A DNA stretch of 64,000 bases from QKMZ01 sp012965515 (GTDB taxonomy: Bacteria; Cyanobacteriota; Vampirovibrionia; Obscuribacterales; Obscuribacteraceae), in assembly GCA_937879965.1 (NCBI GenBank), contig CALFMP010000038.1, forward strand, positions 119,016 through 183,015, written 5' to 3'. Position numbers and translations under genes: made by a program. The notes below the pieces were generated by a model. The model did no database searches, was not told the origin of the DNA, and worked only from the letters and a program-made list of their open reading frames with translations. Below, piece by piece: positions 50,347-58,261 of this stretch. Every line of letters starts with the position of its first letter. Positions within the stretch are counted from its first letter, which is position 1.

Positions 50347-50622
50347 GTGAGTGAAGAGGTTCTGTGTACAAGGAATATGTCCAGAATAGGGCGCCCGGAG
50401 GGGGTACACAACCGTTTACCCCCCGGTTTCCACCACTCGAGCCGGGAGATTTCATCTTATATGTGAAGAGATCATGGTGGAATTACGACCTTTACAACGA
50501 AAACGGGCCCAAAGGCGCATGCCATTCCCTAAAAACAGAGGAGAGGAAGGCTCCCGGGGCAGGGCACCTTCCTTCCTCACATCGGCGGGCGCGAGGCCCG
50601 TCAACGGATTTGTGGTGAGTCG
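50347..50622. other. gap with a terminator
   Basis: Contains the terminator listed next and the start region of the repeat gene. A frame at 50364-50618 has no support. Confidence 0.4.
50531..50578 (-). terminator. possible terminator of the 50623-51126 gene
   Basis: Stem GAGGAAGG (50543-50550) and CCTTCCTC (50571-50578) around a 20-nt GC-rich loop; on the minus strand a TTTTT run follows after 7 nt. A weaker shape than a classic terminator because of that gap. Confidence 0.45.
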
Positions 50623-51126
50623 CTAGAACGCTCTCATATGAATGAGAGGCGCACCTACATCGAGCAAATGCCGCTCGGTGCGGTGTTTCACTTTATAGCG
50701 TTTCTCAACAACAACTGGCGGATTGTAGGTTTCCATCACAACAGGTGCGGGCGCGCGTTGGATGACAACCGGGTGGGATATAACGCGGTTTTCCAAAACT
50801 ACCGGAGCAGAATTTGGAATGAACACACGATTAGCTACCGGCGCGACAACGGGAGTCTCAATGAGCCTCACGGAGTTGGCGACGGACGGTACAAATACTG
50901 GTCTCGGCGCGACAACACTGTTGGTGACTGTGCGCGTCTCAATGACATTGGGAGTAGTCGATGAACTGAACCTTCTATACTCCACAACACCAGGCTGCAA
51001 AATCGGCGCCACACCATCTGTGGTGCTCCTAATTTCATAGCGTGTTATCGTGTCTGCAAAAACCGGTACTGATGCCGAAAGCGCAATCGCCGGGAGTGTT
51101 ATTGCAATTAATCGATTTCTAAACAT
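50623..51126 (-). CDS. exported Val/Pro-rich protein
   Basis: 167 residues. Signal peptide (LIAITLPAIALSASVPVFA, cleavage after FA). The mature part is rich in Val, Pro, Thr and Arg in a repeating strand pattern (SVVAPRPVFVPSVANSVRLIETPVVAPVANRVFIPNSAPVVLENRVISHPVVIQ), with a basic end (KRYKVKHRTERH). No family recognised; it looks like an extended periplasmic or surface protein. A GGAGG site precedes the ATG. Confidence 0.75.
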   Translation of the reverse strand: MFRNRLIAITLPAIALSASVPVFADTITRYEIRSTTDGVAPILQPGVVEYRRFSSSTTPNVIETRTVTNSVVAPRPVFVPSVANSVRLIETPVVAPVANRVFIPNSAPVVLENRVISHPVVIQRAPAPVVMETYNPPVVVEKRYKVKHRTERHLLDVGAPLIHMRAF

Positions 51127-51323
51127 TTGGGAATCCTCCTTCCAGCAACAGCGATTCGCTCAATTGTGGCTTCGAACCAGGGGCGCCGCTGTGTGATTGC
51201 CGAAGCAATTCTCCGAAGAAGACTGCACGAAGCCGCAAAGGTTCCTGCTTCCGACAAGATTAATTCGATTGTCTAAACGAGAGTTTTCTAATTAGTAAGA
51301 AGTCGAAGTTCTTGAAGTGGTTG

Positions 51324-52307
51324 TTAAACCCACTCTCCCATCGTTTTACATATTTGCGTTTTACAGTCGTAAATCAGGTTTATACCTGCATTTCGACGGG
51401 TAAGAAACTCCAGCCAAGCGGTTAGATCTGTGAGTCGGCTCATCTTTCTCCATTGCGGAGGTAGCTCACCGCCTGCGCTTTTGTAGCCCCTCTCTATCGC
51501 CGCGTCTATGCCAGGAACCTCACCAAGAGGGGCTCTCAGCAAATTTCCAAAATCGAAAAACGGCGTTCCACTAAAAGCAAATTCCCAATCGATAACCGCT
51601 GCAACATCCCAGCCGGCATTCCCCTTTTTAACAAGAATGTTGGATCCATTGAAGTCAGAATGAGTCAGACATGGTTTGCCTCTCCATTCATCTAGAAGAC
51701 CGCATTCAGCCTCGATGAATTTCAAGATCATTTCTGTTAATGGCTCTCCCAATCTCTCACCAGCCAGATTCTCGAGCAAACATTCTTCTGCATAGCGCAG
51801 AAGTCCTTTACCACCCATTTGCATTGGTGATGGAATCTCCAAATGATCATTGAAAAATCCGAACTGATCAAATTGAAAGCGATGAATTAGCGCCAACGTT
51901 CCACCTAATGATTCGCCAAGATGGTCTACATCACGAGGTCTCAATTCGCCAACAATTGTCTCCAGGCGAGTTCCTTCCACCCAACTCAAAATCATGAATG
52001 GATGGTCGCTGATTGGATTCACAGTGGAGAAGTGAATGGCTCGGGGAGCTGGAACGTTGCCTTGTATTAGCTGAATGAGGCGATATTCCTTCTCTGCGGC
52101 TGACGGATCGCGCACGCAAATTCGCAAGTGAAGCTGATTACCGGACTCTGTTTGAACAAGAAAACTAGAATTCGCTAACCCACCTTCTGTGGGCTCTACT
52201 TTAACAACCTTGTAACCCGCAACGTAATAGGACTGGAGCATAGTTTCTGCCTGCTCATTAGTGAGCAGCATCGTCTCTGTGTCACGGTTCCAACGATCGC
52301 GCATCAT
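51324..52307 (-). CDS. APH-family phosphotransferase / kinase-like protein
   Basis: 327 residues. Protein-kinase-like fold of the aminoglycoside phosphotransferase/choline kinase group: the catalytic loop is HSDFNGSNILV (Asp and Asn) and the metal-binding motif is IDWEFAFSG (normally DxD/DFE), with an N-lobe of Gly-rich loop EPTEGGLANSSFLVQT and the ion pair Lys/Glu less clear. Members phosphorylate aminoglycosides, macrolides, choline, hydroxylated sugars or lipids; the substrate is not known. No resistance genes nearby. Adjacent ATG codons at 52302-52307. Divergent from the methylase gene, gap 112 nt. Confidence 0.9.
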   Translation of the reverse strand: MMRDRWNRDTETMLLTNEQAETMLQSYYVAGYKVVKVEPTEGGLANSSFLVQTESGNQLHLRICVRDPSAAEKEYRLIQLIQGNVPAPRAIHFSTVNPISDHPFMILSWVEGTRLETIVGELRPRDVDHLGESLGGTLALIHRFQFDQFGFFNDHLEIPSPMQMGGKGLLRYAEECLLENLAGERLGEPLTEMILKFIEAECGLLDEWRGKPCLTHSDFNGSNILVKKGNAGWDVAAVIDWEFAFSGTPFFDFGNLLRAPLGEVPGIDAAIERGYKSAGGELPPQWRKMSRLTDLTAWLEFLTRRNAGINLIYDCKTQICKTMGEWV

Positions 52308-52419
52308 CGCCTCAAGGGTTCACAACAGACAACAAGGATACAGCAAAATGGATATACGCACCGGTTGAGGGGAGCTGACCGATTAACTTATTGGATGGGA
52401 CAAGAATAGCAACGCTGAT

Positions 52420-53310
52420 ATGATTACGCGGATGGCAGTCAACAATATCGCCACAATCATCAAACCGGGCGTCGATGAGCAATCCGCCCGCAGTGAAAAA
52501 CGTTATCGCTCCCCGCTGAGATATCCAGGAGGAAAGCAAAAGGCTATCGAACAGATAGCTCAACTCTTGCCCCCTTCCGCTCGTGAGTATCGCGAACCAC
52601 TTGTAGGTGGTGGAAGCGTCTTCTTCCATGCGAAATCAATCGGATTCGCAGAAAAATATTGGATTAACGATAAATTCAGCGAGCTGCACGCCTTTTGGAA
52701 AGCGGCACAGAATGCGGACACTTGCCAGCGTTTGATGCGCGAGCTTGAATTGCTTCGACAAAGCTTTGGCGAAGACACGGAAAAAATCAAAGAGTATTTT
52801 CTAAAGGCGCGCGCGGAAAAAACACCGGATAGATATCGCGCTGCTTTTCTATTTTTCTTCTTCAATCGCGTCACGTTTTCTGGCACAACGCGTGCAGGTG
52901 GATTTTCTGCAGCAGCGAGCCTGCGCCGCTTCACCGCATCTTCGATCCAGCGGTTAGGACCAATGCCTGAAGCGTTGCAGGGCGTGGAGATTACAAACCT
53001 CGATTACGAGCATGTAATTCAAAAGCCGGGCAGGAGTGTCTTTATTTTCTTAGACCCACCATATTTCAAAGCATCTCGCTTATACGGTCGTGGTGGCATT
53101 TTGCACGAATTCGATCATGTGAGATTGGCAAAGGTTTTGAAAGAAACACCGAAGCATCGCTTTCTGATTACCTACGATGACTGCCCGGAGATTCGTAAGC
53201 TCTATCGCTGGGCAAATATTCAGAACTGGCAACTGCAATACGGAATGAACAATTGCAATCTGAAGAAAGAAAGTAAGATAGGTTCAGAACTTTTCATTTC
53301 GAACTACTAG
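52420..53310 (+). CDS. orphan DNA adenine methylase (D12 class)
   Basis: 296 residues, D12 class N6-adenine methyltransferase, like Dam/DpnM. The AdoMet-binding motif is PLRYPGGKQK then EPLVGGGSVFF, and the catalytic motif is D212-P-P-Y in IFLDPPYF. Between them is the target-recognition segment. It methylates adenine at a short recognition site, which cannot be predicted. No restriction endonuclease gene adjoins it, so it is orphan here; it may regulate transcription, replication or repair, or be part of a phage-resistance system. No strong ribosome site. Confidence 0.93.
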   Translation: MITRMAVNNIATIIKPGVDEQSARSEKRYRSPLRYPGGKQKAIEQIAQLLPPSAREYREPLVGGGSVFFHAKSIGFAEKYWINDKFSELHAFWKAAQNADTCQRLMRELELLRQSFGEDTEKIKEYFLKARAEKTPDRYRAAFLFFFFNRVTFSGTTRAGGFSAAASLRRFTASSIQRLGPMPEALQGVEITNLDYEHVIQKPGRSVFIFLDPPYFKASRLYGRGGILHEFDHVRLAKVLKETPKHRFLITYDDCPEIRKLYRWANIQNWQLQYGMNNCNLKKESKIGSELFISNY

Positions 53311-53331
53311 CAGACGAGATAACAGAATCAA

Positions 53332-54750
53332 TTGAGTCGAGCAACTCCAATGGTTCAAAATGCAATATTAGAACCACTCAGAAAAGCGAAGATGGTCGCG
53401 CTTTCTGTCGCACTTTCTGTCGCGCTTTCTATGAGCTGCCAGAGAGCCTTTGCCGACAAGGGATTTACAGGAATGAAGCTCAACGAAAACATCGTCGTTG
53501 AATTTGTCATGCCTAATTCGCCTGCTCAAAAGGCGGGAATTCTGCGCGGAGACAAAATAGAGTCCGTGAACAACATACCAGCAGCAGGAAAGAATCTGAC
53601 GCAGGTTGCCGATCTCATTACTGGACCGTCCGGCACAAAGTTGTCGCTGGTCATCGTGCGAGGGACCAATCGATATAGATGCGACTTGGTTCGCGCAGTC
53701 TCGGAAGCAGCCCTCACAACAGCAGCAGAACGTGATGAGATTAAGGGCGGCGGCATTTACACAGGGCTTGCGGTTGCTGACAGTTTTCGAATTGAGAGTG
53801 TAGACGAGAATTCACCCGCTTACTTTGCAGGGCTTCGTCCAGGCGATCAAATTGAATATCTCAATGGAACGAACGTGAGGGATTTTCCCGGAAATAAGGA
53901 CATGCTAGACATGCTCGTCAATCCCAGTGGTGGAGGATTGAATCTGAGGGTTTGCAGAGGGAAGCAACGTTTCGATGTTGCTTTCGGCGGTGGCAGGAAG
54001 CCTAACGGACAACCAAAGAAATTTACTACGAGCAGCCCAAGTGTTCCGGTTGCCTCAACTTCTACTGCAAGCTCTTCCGCAAACGCAAGCCGTGCCTATT
54101 CGCCACAAAGAGCTGCTTCTAGCTCGGCACCAGCGGCAACTGCATCGAAGGTAGAAACGGTTGTGCCCATTGAAATTTTTCGAAAAACACAATACACGGA
54201 CAACACTGAACAGCAAGTGAGAACAGCTATCGCCAAGGTGCCGAAGCAGGTTCAAGAAGCAGTCAAGCAAAGGGGAATTGCAATACTAATAGTGCCGGAC
54301 ATGTTGTCCGCGCATCCGGAGTTGAACATCGAAAAACCGCGGGGCTATCACGGAGGCGGATACGACAATTGCGGTGGTATGTTCAGCTCAGGTCCAAAGA
54401 AAATTTATATCGCGGAGCGCGTGTCCTGGCAAAGCAGCCCACTGAGAGAAAACTGGCACTTACCTGGTACAGTACTACACGAGATGGGTCATGCATACGA
54501 CAACACCGGTAGCTACTCGAAGTCAGAAGACTTCGTCAAAGCATATGAAGACGATGGAAAATACTTAGGTAGTGAACAGCGCAGGACATGGGAGTATTTT
54601 CTTCAAGAGAACGACGCGGGTCGTTCGGAGATGTTCGCAGAACTCTTCGTAGCTGTAATTTCTCCAGCAGATGACGATAGAGCAGCAAGCCTGAGCAAAG
54701 CATTTCCGCGCTGCACAAAGTTTGTTTCCCAATTGCTTGGAAAATACTAG
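53332..54750 (+). CDS. exported PDZ-PDZ-zincin metalloprotease
   Basis: 472 residues. Signal peptide (VALSVALSVALSMSC, encoded by a 12-bp tandem repeat). PDZ domain 1 about 40-130 (VEFVMPNSPAQKAGILRGDKIESVN) and PDZ 2 about 145-230 (IESVDENSPAYFAGLRPGDQIEYLN), then a Ser/Ala-rich linker and a C-terminal zincin with HEMGHAYD (H383, E384, H387) and downstream AELF (E437), in the style of the anthrax lethal factor-like ATLF/PPEP proteases. PDZ domains bind protein C-termini or strands. Probably a secreted or periplasmic protease. It follows the methylase by 21 nt, and could share its transcript. Confidence 0.88.
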   Translation: MSRATPMVQNAILEPLRKAKMVALSVALSVALSMSCQRAFADKGFTGMKLNENIVVEFVMPNSPAQKAGILRGDKIESVNNIPAAGKNLTQVADLITGPSGTKLSLVIVRGTNRYRCDLVRAVSEAALTTAAERDEIKGGGIYTGLAVADSFRIESVDENSPAYFAGLRPGDQIEYLNGTNVRDFPGNKDMLDMLVNPSGGGLNLRVCRGKQRFDVAFGGGRKPNGQPKKFTTSSPSVPVASTSTASSSANASRAYSPQRAASSSAPAATASKVETVVPIEIFRKTQYTDNTEQQVRTAIAKVPKQVQEAVKQRGIAILIVPDMLSAHPELNIEKPRGYHGGGYDNCGGMFSSGPKKIYIAERVSWQSSPLRENWHLPGTVLHEMGHAYDNTGSYSKSEDFVKAYEDDGKYLGSEQRRTWEYFLQENDAGRSEMFAELFVAVISPADDDRAASLSKAFPRCTKFVSQLLGKY

Positions 54751-54784
54751 AAGCCGTTCGCTAATTCGAGGTTTCAGTTTGTCG

Positions 54785-56152
54785 CTACTGTGCCTTTGTG
54801 TTCTTAGCATCAATTGATTTAGCGCGCTTTTCATAGGATGCGGATTCGGACTTTCTTCCCGCTTCCGAATACATTACAGCCAGATTGTTCATCGCGTCAG
54901 CAACTTCCTGATGATTGCGTCCCAAGGCTTTCTCTTGGACAGCAATTACGTGCTTGAACAATGGCTCAGCGAGTTCGTACTTCTTCTGCTCGGTGTAGAG
55001 CTTGGCGAGCGTGGTTTGGGTTTTCAGAACTTCCTTGTCATTAACTCCACAAACTTTCTCGCAGATGGATAGCGAACGCTTGTAGGTGGTTTCAGCCTTG
55101 GCATACTCCTTTTGCTTTGCATACACGTGTCCAAGATTGAACAAGGTAGCGGCTAAGCGTTTATCTTCAACTCCACCTTTTTCGGCTTCCTTTACAGCCA
55201 ATTGCAGCTCAGTTTCGGCTTCAGCAAAACGCTGCTCTTTTAAATGCTCGCGACCAGCCTGGACATGTTTCGACCATTCATCAGTATCGACGCCGGCACC
55301 AGTCAAGATCGGCAGCGCATCGGCATCCGCATCACCAGCCGCCGATGCGAATTTCTTGGATAGTTCTTCCGCTTCCGCAAGTTTTTTCTCGGCGCGATAC
55401 ACCAAGATCAAATTATTCGCGTTATTAATTACTTCTGGATGGTTCAATCCAAGTTTCTTTTCTCTAATCGCTAACGAGCGCACAAAGAGTGGCTCTGCCT
55501 CAGCGTATTTGCGTTCGTAATAATAGAGAGCAGCCAGATTGTTGATACTGGTTGCAGTGTCAGGGTCGTCCGCGCCCGCAACTTTCTCCCAAATCGGAAT
55601 GGCGCGCTTGTAGAGAGCCTCCGCTTGATCAAACTTTTTCTGCGAACGATAAACGACCGCAAGATTGTCCATCGCAGTAGGGAGATACCTCTCGCTTGTC
55701 AGGTCGCTCGAAGTCGCACCATCAAGCATTTCAATAACACGCTTCAAATGCGTTTCAGCTTTGGGAAGATTGTTCTGAGCAAGATAGAGCGTCCCCAATG
55801 AATTGAGACTCATCAGAACCACATTCTTGCCTGGTCCCTTCGCCTTTTCGGCTAGTGCCAAAGACTGCTTAAAGAGTGACTCTGCTTCTGCGAATTTCTT
55901 TTGTCGTTGATAAACATCAGCAATTCTACTCATGCTCAAGGCCAGATAAAAGTCGTTGTGATCTTGCTCTGCTACTTTTTGTGCTTCGGCAAAATTTTTG
56001 GTGGCTTCCTCGTAATTCGATTGCTTGAGGGCTTCCACTCCCGCATCCATCGATTTCTTAAAGCTGGCATCATCAGCAAATGCGCATGGTGTGAAACCGG
56101 TCGCAAATAGAACTGCGGAAATCACAACCATTCGTGCCGATAACCGATTCAT
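54785..56152 (-). CDS. exported TPR protein (kinesin-light-chain-like)
   Basis: 455 residues. Signal peptide (VVISAVLFATGFTPCAFA). About nine TPRs in the kinesin-light-chain style with 42-residue spacing (e.g. LSMSRIADVYQRQKKFAEAESLFKQSL, TSINNLAALYYYERKYAEAEPLFVRSL, ATLFNLGHVYAKQKEYAKAETTYKRSL, TQTTLAKLYTEQKKYELAEPLFKHV). Scaffold for protein interaction in the periplasm or outside. GAGGAA precedes the ATG. Its stop converges on the zincin gene stop with 34 nt between. Confidence 0.93.
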   Translation of the reverse strand: MNRLSARMVVISAVLFATGFTPCAFADDASFKKSMDAGVEALKQSNYEEATKNFAEAQKVAEQDHNDFYLALSMSRIADVYQRQKKFAEAESLFKQSLALAEKAKGPGKNVVLMSLNSLGTLYLAQNNLPKAETHLKRVIEMLDGATSSDLTSERYLPTAMDNLAVVYRSQKKFDQAEALYKRAIPIWEKVAGADDPDTATSINNLAALYYYERKYAEAEPLFVRSLAIREKKLGLNHPEVINNANNLILVYRAEKKLAEAEELSKKFASAAGDADADALPILTGAGVDTDEWSKHVQAGREHLKEQRFAEAETELQLAVKEAEKGGVEDKRLAATLFNLGHVYAKQKEYAKAETTYKRSLSICEKVCGVNDKEVLKTQTTLAKLYTEQKKYELAEPLFKHVIAVQEKALGRNHQEVADAMNNLAVMYSEAGRKSESASYEKRAKSIDAKNTKAQ

Positions 56153-56199
56153 ATTCTTTCCTCTTTGTTATTCTTACTTACTACGCAGGGCTTCGGTTC

Positions 56200-56277
56200 T
56201 ACATTTCGGGCGCATGCAATGCGCCCCTACAATCACCTTTAGTTCTACGTTCTGGGCGCATGCAATGCGCCCCCACA
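56200..56277. repeat. tandem pair of dispersed palindromes
   Basis: Two near-identical direct copies of a 46-bp unit, each GTTCTAC(A/G)TT..GGGCGCAT-GCA-ATGCGCCC.. with perfect 8-bp arms at 56208-56226 and 56254-56272, separated by AATCACCTTTA. They fill the gap between the TPR gene and the ABC-F gene. Best example of local duplication of this repeat. Confidence 0.85.
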
Positions 56278-56279
56278 AA

Positions 56280-58082
56280 TCACCTTTTGGCTTCCAGTTC
56301 TTCCCAGCTTTTGAATAGCTGCTCAAGCTCCTTTTGCATTTGCTCCTGCTGCTTCATGAGCTCTTGCAACTTCGAGTAATTAGACGACACCTCCGGCTTA
56401 TTCATGTCCGCTTGTATGATTTGCAGAGCGGCTTCCTTCTTCTCAATTTTGTCCGGCAGGCGCTCCAACTCACGCGATTCTGCGGTGGACAAGCCAGAGC
56501 GAACTTTTCCTGCGGGCTTCGCAGGCTTCTCCTGCTGCTTCACTGGCTTCACTTCCTCTTCGGAAGCAAATTCTTCTGCCACTTGCTCATACTGTTCGTA
56601 ATCGACGAAGAATTCAGCTCTGCCCTTTCCATCAAGCGCAAGGATATATTTGGAAACGGAGTCGAGCATCATTCGATCGTGCGTTACGAGAATCACTGCT
56701 CCCGGGAAATCTTCCAGACTCTCTTCGAGAACTTCCAATGAAGGAATATCAAGGTCATTGGTGGGTTCGTCGAGAATGAGGATATCGGCAGTTTTCAGCA
56801 TCAGGTTTGCGATCAAAATTCGTGCCTGCTCGCCACCAGACAGATAGCTAATCGGCATGTTCAATTGGTCTGGTTTGAAAAGAAACTTTCGCGCCCAACT
56901 AGCGATGTGCATGCTTCTGCCGCGATAAGTCACTGATTCGCCCTGGTGACTGAGTGAGTCTTTCAGCGTTTTGGTTTGATCCAATTGCGCTCTAGTTTGA
57001 TCGAACCAAACAATTTTTAGCTCGTCCGCGCGTTTGACCGTTCCGGAATCCGGCTGCAAATCACCCGCAATAATGCGCAGCAATGTCGTCTTCCCTGTGC
57101 CGTTACGGCCGGCAATACCAAGTTTTGTCCCAGGCGAAATCACCAAGTCAAAGTCCGAGAGCAGCTTGCGTCCGCCAATCTCTTTCGAAACGGATTTAAG
57201 CGAAAGCAATTCTTTGGTTTTGCGCCCGGAGGCGTCAAAGCCTATTTCGACGGGCGAAGTGAGAGCGTTGCGCTGCTTTACCTCTGCCAACTGCTCCATC
57301 AATTCGCCGGCGTCCTTAATACGACCGCGAGCCTTGGTTTGCCGGGCTCGGGCGCCTCGCTGCAACCAGGCAATTTCGCGCCGCACTTTGCTCGCCAGTG
57401 CTTGCTGCTGATGCACCTGCGCCTCGACTTGGACGTCCTTGGCTTCGAGAAACTGGCTGTAATTGCCCTTTACGCTGAGAAAACCCTGTGGGTAGGTTGG
57501 GTTGAGTTCGATGACTCGATTGGCGACAGTCTCGAGAAACGCCCTATCGTGGCTGATTACCAGATAGGCAAAATTCGATTTCTTGAGAACGCCTTCGAGC
57601 CAGAGTATGCCTTCTAGGTCCAAATGGTTCGTCGGCTCGTCCATGAACAGAAGTTCAGGTTGCTGAACCAGCACGCAAGCAATAGCCAGGCGCTTACGCC
57701 ACCCCCCGGAAAGCGTGCCAGCGGCGGCATTCCGGTCAGGGAAGCCTATATCAGTAAGGGTAGAATCGATGGAAGCGGCGCGCTCGTGCTCTTCAAATTC
57801 CACTTCCTGGGCGGCTGCGGTAACAATGTCGGCGACCGTGGCATGGGCGGGATAAGTCTGCTCCTGGGTCAAAAACGAGATGCGCAGCTGCCTGCGAGAG
57901 ACAACCGAGCCGCCATCCGGTTCAACCATGCCTGCCAATATCTTAAGCAAAGTTGATTTACCGGCTCCGTTTGGACCGATAAGACCTATGCGTTCACGGT
58001 CTTCTATCCCAAATGAGATGTCGGTAAAGAGAGGTCGCGAACTGTACGATTTGCTGATTGTTTGGCAGCTGACGAGAATTCC
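56280..58082 (-). CDS. uup: ABC-F family ATPase, Uup-like
   Basis: 600 residues, two ABC domains in one chain without membrane segments. Walker A motifs GPNGAGKSTLLKIL and GRNGTGKTTLLRII, LSGGW/LSGGEQ signatures, and DEPTNHLDLEG and DEPTNDLDIPS Walker B regions. Between them lies the linker arm, and the C-terminal coiled coil (about 500-600, KKEAALQIIQADMNKPE and MQKELEQLFKSWEELE) is typical of Uup. ABC-F proteins act on the ribosome or, for Uup, on DNA structures. The chosen start TTG 58082 has GGAGA upstream; TTG 58124 would add 14 residues. Divergent from the other ABC-F gene. Confidence 0.92.
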   Translation of the reverse strand, partial: GILVSCQTISKSYSSRPLFTDISFGIEDRERIGLIGPNGAGKSTLLKILAGMVEPDGGSVVSRRQLRISFLTQEQTYPAHATVADIVTAAAQEVEFEEHERAASIDSTLTDIGFPDRNAAAGTLSGGWRKRLAIACVLVQQPELLFMDEPTNHLDLEGILWLEGVLKKSNFAYLVISHDRAFLETVANRVIELNPTYPQGFLSVKGNYSQFLEAKDVQVEAQVHQQQALASKVRREIAWLQRGARARQTKARGRIKDAGELMEQLAEVKQRNALTSPVEIGFDASGRKTKELLSLKSVSKEIGGRKLLSDFDLVISPGTKLGIAGRNGTGKTTLLRIIAGDLQPDSGTVKRADELKIVWFDQTRAQLDQTKTLKDSLSHQGESVTYRGRSMHIASWARKFLFKPDQLNMPISYLSGGEQARILIANLMLKTADILILDEPTNDLDIPSLEVLEESLEDFPGAVILVTHDRMMLDSVSKYILALDGKGRAEFFVDYEQYEQVAEEFASEEEVKPVKQQEKPAKPAGKVRSGLSTAESRELERLPDKIEKKEAALQIIQADMNKPEVSSNYSKLQELMKQQEQMQKELEQLFKSWEELEAKR

Positions 58083-58261
58083 CAAGCGCCAAGGTCTCCG
58101 TTTGTGTGCAGAAATAATAGCCAAAAAATTAGGCTTTTTCGTTGTCTCTACGCCATTTTGTCGTAAGAGTGCTCTAATAGTTGAGTACGCGGCTTCCGCG
58201 TCTCTAATGAAACACGAGCTCCGTTTAACCGCGAGAAGCTCACAGGGAAACTCGAACGGCC

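Noticed and set aside
50364..50618. 84-residue plus-strand frame
   Set aside because: Overlaps the terminator hairpin and the start of the repeat gene, with no start signal or similarity.
51324..52307. Aminoglycoside resistance gene
   Set aside because: The fold matches but no subgroup motif or resistance context supports a named antibiotic substrate.
52420..53310. Full restriction-modification system
   Set aside because: No endonuclease or specificity gene adjoins the methylase; neighbours are a kinase-like gene and a protease.
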